Shown piece after piece: positions 60,201-64,000 of a DNA stretch of 64,000 nucleotides. The notes beneath the pieces were generated by a model, which saw nothing but the letters and a program-made list of their open reading frames with translations, had not been told where the DNA came from and made no database searches. Position 1 is the stretch's first letter, and each line of letters starts with the position of its first letter. A program made the translations under genes and the position numbers. Source of the stretch: UBA1952 sp965246765 (GTDB lineage Bacteria; Bacteroidota; Bacteroidia; Chitinophagales; Chitinophagaceae); NCBI GenBank assembly GCA_965246765.1, contig CBDFFJ010000005.1:992001-1056000 (forward strand), in the 5' to 3' direction.

Positions 60201-62877
60201 CAGATTTCTTATAATAGAGCCTTGGCTTGGTGCCTGTAGCCACATTGATGCCGCTGCATTCAATCATAGTGACCCCTGAAAGCACACGCGTTGCCGGCGA
60301 GATGCAAGAGGTATTTGTGAGCGCTGTATAGTTTATGATCGGCCCTGTTACGTCCAGCGGCACGCCGTCAAATTCGTCAGCGCCAAGGTCAGGCGCGCAG
60401 GCGCCGCCGTTCAGAGACCCGGACGGGCCCGGCCTTACCTGGTTATCGTAATCATTGGCAAAGCCGGGTATAGCAGTGCCGCCGGACTCAAGCCGCGTAG
60501 CGGTAGTTCCGGAATTTATATGCAGATCGCCTGTAGCCGTGTTCACAAAAGGCACTGTAACGCCGGAAACCGAATTCGCATCGCCGGAAGAGCTGGTCTG
60601 CCAACCTGAAAATGAAAGGTCGCCTGACCAGTAGCCGACGTTCGCAGCCGCAGCGTTAAGCACGTTGAAGTTGGATGCGCCCGTGCCCCAGCCTATAGCA
60701 GTAGCAGTTGCGCCATAGTTGTTGGCAATAGCATAGTGCTTACCCGTGCCGCCGCTACGGGTGTTGACTACCACATTATTCCGGACTACCATCGGTGCCG
60801 TCCTGGCCGTCGCGGTAAAGTCTGTACGCGCGATGCCGAAGCTGGGCTGCGCACCCGAGCCGACTGTGCCTTCTATATTTATAGAATTGTAGTAAATGTT
60901 GTTGGTCGGATCAGGCGTTGAGCCATGATTGCACTGAATGCCGATAAAGGCAGTATTGGTCGTCTGGCCATTACCCAGCGAAATCATATTGTTAGCAACC
61001 GTAGCTGCCGTGGTGCCAGAGCGGATAATAATGCCTGCGGCGATAGACGGTGCCGTCGTCGTTGTGCTCGTACCCGCATTGCTTATTCCATAAATGATAT
61101 TGCGCGAAGCGGTTGAGTTTGTGCCGTTGGCCATGGTGATGCCGGCTACAAACGAACCCGTGGAAGCTGTATTTATGTTGGAGATATTGAAGATCGTATT
61201 CTGGGAAAGGATTGAATTATTGCCCACCGACAGGTTGATGCCACACGCGCCTACCTGGCCGCTGGTGATAGTCGTCAGCGCAGAGTTGGTAGTGAGATTG
61301 CTGATCGTATTGCCGGAAAAGAGGTTGACTGACGTACCTCCCGAAGCAGCGGCTGTCCAGATGCCTCTTATAAAAGAGCTGCCCGTGCCATAAGCAGACA
61401 GGTTGCGGATGGTATTGTTGGAGACCGTGATGGTGCCGGCGGCCGTGGAAGGCAGATTAATGCCGCTGACCTGAGCAATAACCGTAGTAGTGCCGTTTAT
61501 GCCGGCGGAGATATTATCTGCCGTCGTATTCCCAATTATGTTGCCCGATATTGTGATGGACGCGGTATTTACCGACACATTCACGCCCATGATGCTGCCG
61601 CCGATGGTGCTGGTAGTGCTGCTGTTATTCCAGGATCCGAGAATATTATTCTGAATAGAGATGGTGCCGGCGGAGGAGGAGTGAATGCCGACCAGCAGCG
61701 TGCTGGTTACGCCGGGGTTGATGCTTAATGAGCTGGTACCGGTGGTTGCGCCAATAGTATTCCCGGTAACGTTCACATCGCCTGAAGTGATGTTAATGCC
61801 GCAGAGGTTGCCATTTGTAGTAGTAGTGGCGACGCCGGTTGTCATTGCAATGCCCGCAACCATATTGCCCTGGATGGTGCTTGCCGGCGAACCCACGGTA
61901 AATCCGCCATTGATGGCCGTGTAGCGCAGTCCTACAGTGGAGTTCATCGTCATCGTGCCGGTGGCTGATGATGACGAATAGCCGATTACGTTGTTTGAGA
62001 TCGTGTATCCTGTACCTGCGCCAATAAAAATGCCGTAATTAATACTCGCCGTGGTAACGGAACCTGCCGCAGTCAGATAGACTTTGTTGCCGGTGATAGT
62101 CCAGCCGGAGTTGCCGGTATTGACGTTAATCGCGGCATAGGACGAGCCCGCGCTGAACACATCAGCAATGTTGTTTGAAGTAATGCTGTTGCCGCTATTG
62201 TCAATCGCGCTGCCCGTTCCTAAGGAATAGATGCCATTAAGCGGCTGATTAGCCCCGGCCGGGCCAACATTATTATTGCTGATGGTATTGTTGTCATTAC
62301 CTGTGATAATGCCGCCCGCGAAAGACACGACGCCGAGCGAGGTACTAGCCGAGCCGAGGATGGTGCAATACCGCACTGCATTGTTAGACGCATCGTTGAT
62401 AAATCGGACAGCGCTTGGCGAGCCGGTCGCGGTATTTGAGATGGTCAGCTGCGATGTGGTGCCCGTGCCGCCCGGCCGGCCGTCAATGGTCACATATGTG
62501 GCGCCGTTTAGGTCAATGGTTGCGGTGGTATTGGAGCTTACGATAGAAAGGGCGGTAGCGCCGGTAGCGGGGCGCACCGTAATAGTGCGTGTAGCTGTGA
62601 CGCAGGTATTGACCGGGAAGGTGAGTGGAAAAGTCTCGCCCGAGCTGCTGTAAGTGGACTGCAGCTCCAGAATGACGCTGCCGCTAATGGTGCTGGTGGC
62701 CGCTATGGCCGCCGTCAGGGATGTGTAGGTGCCGGTCGGGCCTACCGAAATGGTGCCGCTCGGGCCGGTACACTGTGCCTTGGCCTGCTGCAGGGCAGAA
62801 AGGCCAAGCCCGCAGAAGAGGACAAGAATGCAGAAGACGGGTTTGATGAACAGGGCGCGGGTAACATTCCACCTCAT
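54277..62877 (-). CDS. Giant T9SS-exported protein with beta-helix regions and nine tandem repeats
   Basis: A 2866-aa protein, the largest in the window. A signal peptide (FIKPVFCILVLFCGLGLSALQQAKAQ) is followed by a Ser/Thr/Asn-rich right-handed beta-helix region (ISNNNVG, ITGNKVYL, ISGNIIGN; residues about 150-900). A second beta-helix part (DGASNDTIRNCTI, FTISNNIINGVF; about 1000-1450) comes next. Two Ig-like linkers then lead into nine tandem modules of about 89 aa (55444-57858), each with TTGATGATFSGLPAGVSG and TLTGGCG. Two PKD-like modules (CAGANVVLTASGANTYSWSPG) and a T9SS sorting domain (LYPNPANDLIHID ... GVYRILITDKAGNYLKMEKI) end it. A surface-exposed adhesin or polysaccharide-binding protein is likely. 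Function not established. Confidence 0.88.
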   Translation of the reverse strand: MRWNVTRALFIKPVFCILVLFCGLGLSALQQAKAQCTGPSGTISVGPTGTYTSLTAAIAATSTISGSVILELQSTYSSSGETFPLTFPVNTCVTATRTITVRPATGATALSIVSSNTTATIDLNGATYVTIDGRPGGTGTTSQLTISNTATGSPSAVRFINDASNNAVRYCTILGSASTSLGVVSFAGGIITGNDNNTISNNNVGPAGANQPLNGIYSLGTGSAIDNSGNSITSNNIADVFSAGSSYAAINVNTGNSGWTITGNKVYLTAAGSVTTASINYGIFIGAGTGYTISNNVIGYSSSSATGTMTMNSTVGLRYTAINGGFTVGSPASTIQGNMVAGIAMTTGVATTTTNGNLCGINITSGDVNVTGNTIGATTGTSSLSINPGVTSTLLVGIHSSSAGTISIQNNILGSWNNSSTTSTIGGSIMGVNVSVNTASITISGNIIGNTTADNISAGINGTTTVIAQVSGINLPSTAAGTITVSNNTIRNLSAYGTGSSFIRGIWTAAASGGTSVNLFSGNTISNLTTNSALTTITSGQVGACGINLSVGNNSILSQNTIFNISNINTASTGSFVAGITMANGTNSTASRNIIYGISNAGTSTTTTAPSIAAGIIIRSGTTAATVANNMISLGNGQTTNTAFIGIQCNHGSTPDPTNNIYYNSINIEGTVGSGAQPSFGIARTDFTATARTAPMVVRNNVVVNTRSGGTGKHYAIANNYGATATAIGWGTGASNFNVLNAAAANVGYWSGDLSFSGWQTSSSGDANSVSGVTVPFVNTATGDLHINSGTTATRLESGGTAIPGFANDYDNQVRPGPSGSLNGGACAPDLGADEFDGVPLDVTGPIINYTALTNTSCISPATRVLSGVTMIECSGINVATGTKPRLYYKKSADANTYAGNTSADNGWKFVEASNSAAPFSFTIDYSKLQSAVAGGDVIQYFVVAQDLVSTPNVGIGSGTFTATPASVALTSAAFPIGGTINSYTIISSGLAGAVTIGATGTYTSLTGASGLFNAINTNGVTGNVTATIIDASITEGGTVALNAIVNTGCAAGAFSLSVKPQASPAVATTLTGNSANPLIKLNGADGVTFDGLNAGGASLKIINTNTGGSVFWIASVSATDGASNDTIRNCTIACGATATAIAGIIAGSGSALGGAGDAPNNNNTIQGNVFTATQNGIYINGFTTTLDQGWLIDGNTFGSASVVADKLGFRGLSVQWVNNFTISNNIINGVFTAATSTGTATGISTFNTATNGNIFNNKISDIKSTNTGGFGSNGIALSGTSNTSGINVYNNFISDVASAGFSGMAIGDNGYGIVLASGGGYNIYDNTVLMNTDQTATTGNPAAINITSGIVTAGSLNIRNNIFANIQTIGTNRFAIISNAPATVFADINYNDYYSAASSFGYFGANISSIAAWRTATGFDLQSLNVAPVFTSTTAPADLHLSNAVGANWCLNGAGAAIAGVTTDIDGQGRTTPPDMGADEFTPTDNTTGPPTSQVACSGTAITTIALAGTASSFSWTRDNTATVTGIAASGTGSISGTLTNTTTSPVTVTFTITPLNANGCPFGTNITRTVIVNPTPNASATPASQTLCTGTAITAVLNTGTITGTVYNWVRDNTVSVTGLTNTGSGTISGTPVNATAAPVTVTFTVTPSYTNAGTTCTGTAATATATVNPVNTATLSSAAGTNSQTVCTNSAITAITYTTTGATGATFSGLPAGLTGSWAANVVTISGTPTASGSFSYTVTLTGGCGAVTATGTMTVTPVNTATLSSAAGTNAQTVCTNTPLTNITYATTGATGAGFSGLPAGVIGTWAGNVATISGTPTVSGTFNYTVTLTGGCGAVTATGSIASLSANTIALSSAASTASQTVCVNSAISNITYNTTLATGAGFSGLPAGVTGSWAANVVTISGTPTVSGSFSYTVTLTGGCGTTTAAGTITVINANTVTLSSAAGTNAQTVCINNPAANITYTTTGATGATVSGLPAGVSGSWASNVVTITGTPTASGSFTYTVTLTGGCGATLTATGSITATPNNTATLSSAAGSNAQAICMGAPLGSLTYATTGATGATVTGLPAGISGAWAGNVVTISGTPSVSGSFNYTVTLTGGCGATTATGSITVSPNNSVTLTSGAGSNIQALCVSTPATNITYTTTGATGATFSGLPAGVSGNWTAGTITISGTPTASGTFNYTATLTGGAGCGGAVTATGTLTVSPSNTVALTSAAGSNAQTKCINTALTNITYATTGATGATFSGLPAGVNGSWGANVATISGTPTASGTFNYTVTLTGGCAIISATGTITVTPGNTVTLTSATGSNAQTVCVSTPATTITYATTGATGATVSGLPAGVSGVWAGNVITISGTPTATGTFNYTATLTGGCGTVTATGTMVVSPNNTIALSSAPATAAQTKCLNTAISNITYATTGATGATVTGLPAGVTGIWAGNVVTISGTPTASGTFTYTVTPGGGCGTATAAGTITVNPLPNISISPLAPVTICAGANVVLTASGANTYSWSPGATLSSTSGSSVTATPTGNTTYLVTGTDLNGCISSATRLVTVNALPNIAITPAGPVSFCGGLSATLTASGGSTYSWSPAAGLNLTTGASVVASPAGTTLYTVTGTGANGCTNTATKTVTIIPAPNSGITPADYINICQDDSVHFTAAAGYANYVWMLYGVPVKTGVNAFSTTTGGFYTLKVTDVNGCSSTTATPSVITVTQRPSPVVTRNGGTLDAGAGYSTYQWYQPGVYIAGATSQMYTPTANGTYYVAVTDTTGLHCSGNSGLFVFRNLGVGGSTIADAIKLYPNPANDLIHIDAPVSVNITVSSMDGKQILSAMGAHEINVGAFADGVYRILITDKAGNYLKMEKITKVTR
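55444..57858 (-). repeat. Nine tandem modules of about 268 bp in the giant gene
   Basis: The encoded unit is N-T-(A/V)-x-L-(S/T)-S-A-A-G-(T/S)-N-(A/S)-Q-T-V-C, then ITYxTTGATGATxSGLPAG and GTPTASGxFxYTVTLTGGCG. Units differ by point changes, and one (the sixth, TGGAGCGG) has an insertion of two codons. All units keep the frame. Together they are 2415 bp. Confidence 0.9.
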
Positions 62878-62978
62878 AATTTGAATATTATTTGAGGTGA
62901 AAATATAGTTTACCGCGCCAAATTCATAATGCTTTGAGGATTTCCTTATTTTATGACAAATCCGGATGAGAAGTCCGT

Positions 62979-64000
62979 CTATTTCCCGATGCAGAACTTC
63001 CCGAATATGGCGCCCAGAATATCCCGGTCATGTACCACCTGCCCGGTTATCTCACCGATATAATGCAGCGCCTGCCTGATATCCAGCGCAATCAGGTCGC
63101 CGGGAATGTCGCCGTCCAGGCCGGCTTTTACGTCTGCTATCGCGGTGCCTATTTTTTGCAGCGCAGCCAGGTGGCGGGTGTTGCTGATGATCGTATCGCC
63201 CGGGCGAACCGTCTCCGAAACAATCATCTGCCGCAAACGCTCTTTCAGCGCAGCTACACCCGCTCCGGACTTCGCCGCTATGAAATGCACCTCCGGAAAG
63301 CGTTGCTGAAGCACAGATACATCGCTCACCAGATCAGTTTTATTGAAAACCAGTATGCTGTGCTCCCGCTCAGCGCCGAGCCTTTCACCCGACCAGGCCG
63401 CGCCGTCAGCCAGCTCAATTACGATGTCTGCCTGCTCCGCCTTCTTCCGGCTGCGCGCTATTCCTTGCTGCTCAATGGCATCTCTGGTCTCGGCCCGAAT
63501 GCCGGCTGTATCTATAAAGCGAAACAGGATGCCGTCAATATTCAGTGTCTCCTCAATCGTATCGCGCGTGGTACCGGCTATCTCGCTCACAATGGCCCGC
63601 TCCTCATTGAGCAGCGCATTGAGCAGCGTGCTCTTCCCCGCATTCGGCGCGCCTATGATGGCTACGCTCACACCGTTCTTCATCGCATTGCCCAGGCGGA
63701 AGGAATTGATTAGCCCGCCTGTTGATTCCCTGATTCGCTCCAGCAGGGCATAAAGCTGGCTGCGATCGGCGAACGCCACGTCTTCCTGCGAGAAGTCCAA
63801 CTCCAGCTCTATGAGCGCAGAGAAGGTGATCAGCTCTTCCCGCATGGCCCGCAGCTCTGAGCTGAAGCCGCCGCGTAGCTGGTGCATGGCCGTCTGCTGC
63901 GCTGCTTTGCTTTCCGCGGCTATCAGGTCGGCGACGGCCTCGGCCTGTGTCAGGTCCAGCTTTCCGTTCAGGAAGGCTCGGCTGGTAAATTCTCCCGCGC
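62979..64000 (-). CDS. mnmE: tRNA uridine-5-carboxymethylaminomethyl(34) GTPase MnmE, 3' part
   Basis: The C-terminal about 340 residues, open to the window edge. They include the end of the N-terminal domain (RAFLNGKLDLTQAEAVADLIAAES upstream of 63887), the helical domain, and the GTPase domain: G1 GAPNAGKST, switch region EIAGTTRDTIEE, G3 DTAGI, G4 NKTD, then SAKSGAGV-like AAKSGAGVAALK. It ends with the invariant FCIGK, whose Cys is catalytic. MnmE with MnmG makes the cmnm5 modification of wobble uridine in tRNA. It lies 101 bp from the giant gene on the same strand. Confidence 0.95.
   Translation of the reverse strand, partial: AGEFTSRAFLNGKLDLTQAEAVADLIAAESKAAQQTAMHQLRGGFSSELRAMREELITFSALIELELDFSQEDVAFADRSQLYALLERIRESTGGLINSFRLGNAMKNGVSVAIIGAPNAGKSTLLNALLNEERAIVSEIAGTTRDTIEETLNIDGILFRFIDTAGIRAETRDAIEQQGIARSRKKAEQADIVIELADGAAWSGERLGAEREHSILVFNKTDLVSDVSVLQQRFPEVHFIAAKSGAGVAALKERLRQMIVSETVRPGDTIISNTRHLAALQKIGTAIADVKAGLDGDIPGDLIALDIRQALHYIGEITGQVVHDRDILGAIFGKFCIGK

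Overview
The window is chromosomal DNA from a Bacteroidota bacterium, most likely in the Chitinophagaceae or a close relative. The grounds are four proteins-worth of lineage signals: C-terminal type IX secretion (T9SS) sorting domains with a YPNP/FPNP motif, a SprB-type repeat, a TonB receptor with Bacteroidota-style architecture, and small families typical of the phylum (DUF6169-like, DUF6526-like, DUF5995-like, four-helix-bundle/IVS family). Coding DNA is moderately GC-rich and densely packed. No rRNA, tRNA, CRISPR array or integrase was recognised.

Layout. 1-2.2 kb: 3' end of gyrB, then an overlapping two-gene pair (56-aa protein plus DUF6169-like protein). 2.3-6.6 kb: membrane protein, SnoaL-like protein, metallo-beta-lactamase-fold hydrolase, and a TonB-dependent receptor whose upstream region carries two DtxR-like operator boxes. 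6.8-20.3 kb: T9SS cargo protein, a DtxR/MntR-family metal regulator, and a run of housekeeping or stress genes (DUF5655, VOC, isoaspartyl peptidase, PagL-like lipid A deacylase, DUF5995, lipoprotein, aminoacyl-transferase-like protein, a type-23-toxin-family outer-membrane protein with a partner lipoprotein, App1-like phosphatase, lipid kinase, M90 peptidase, ferritin-like protein). 20.6-22.8 kb: large-subunit catalase. 23-26.7 kb: a decayed HIRAN gene, then a two-gene operon of a membrane-anchored trypsin-like protease and a secreted barrel-like protein.

27.2-37.9 kb is the most interesting region, a defence island. It encodes a type III Mod-like adenine methyltransferase, an AlbA_2 protein, a type III Res-like helicase-nuclease, a 73-aa accessory protein, a DndD-like SMC ATPase and a DndE-HerA fusion ATPase. 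DndA, DndB and DndC are absent, so the DNA mark is presumably methylation and not phosphorothioation. By gene content this resembles the helicase-methylase-ATPase (Hma/DMS-like) class. The locus is heavily colonised by small repeats. Two inverted copies of a 75-77 bp element with terminal inverted repeats flank the methyltransferase gene. In-frame low-complexity insertions lie inside that gene. A four-helix-bundle gene bounded by inverted purine/pyrimidine tracts interrupts the operon. REP-like units lie between the two ATPase genes.

38-40 kb: a DsbA/FrnE-like protein, a small hypothetical gene, a remnant of a class III nucleotide cyclase, and an AlkD-like glycosylase. 40.1-47 kb: a giant HYR/SprB T9SS adhesin. 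47-51.7 kb: an endonuclease III homologue, then a decaying restriction locus in which an apparently intact Mrr-type endonuclease (HARE + Mrr_cat + RAMA) and a zinc-ribbon protein sit between two broken methyltransferases. 51.8-54.2 kb: conserved hypothetical, aldo/keto reductase, and a pseudouridine synthase inactivated by a 17-bp tandem duplication. 54.3-62.9 kb: a second giant T9SS surface protein with nine repeats of about 89 aa. The window ends inside mnmE.

All identifications come from reading motifs and comparison with remembered families; no database search was run.
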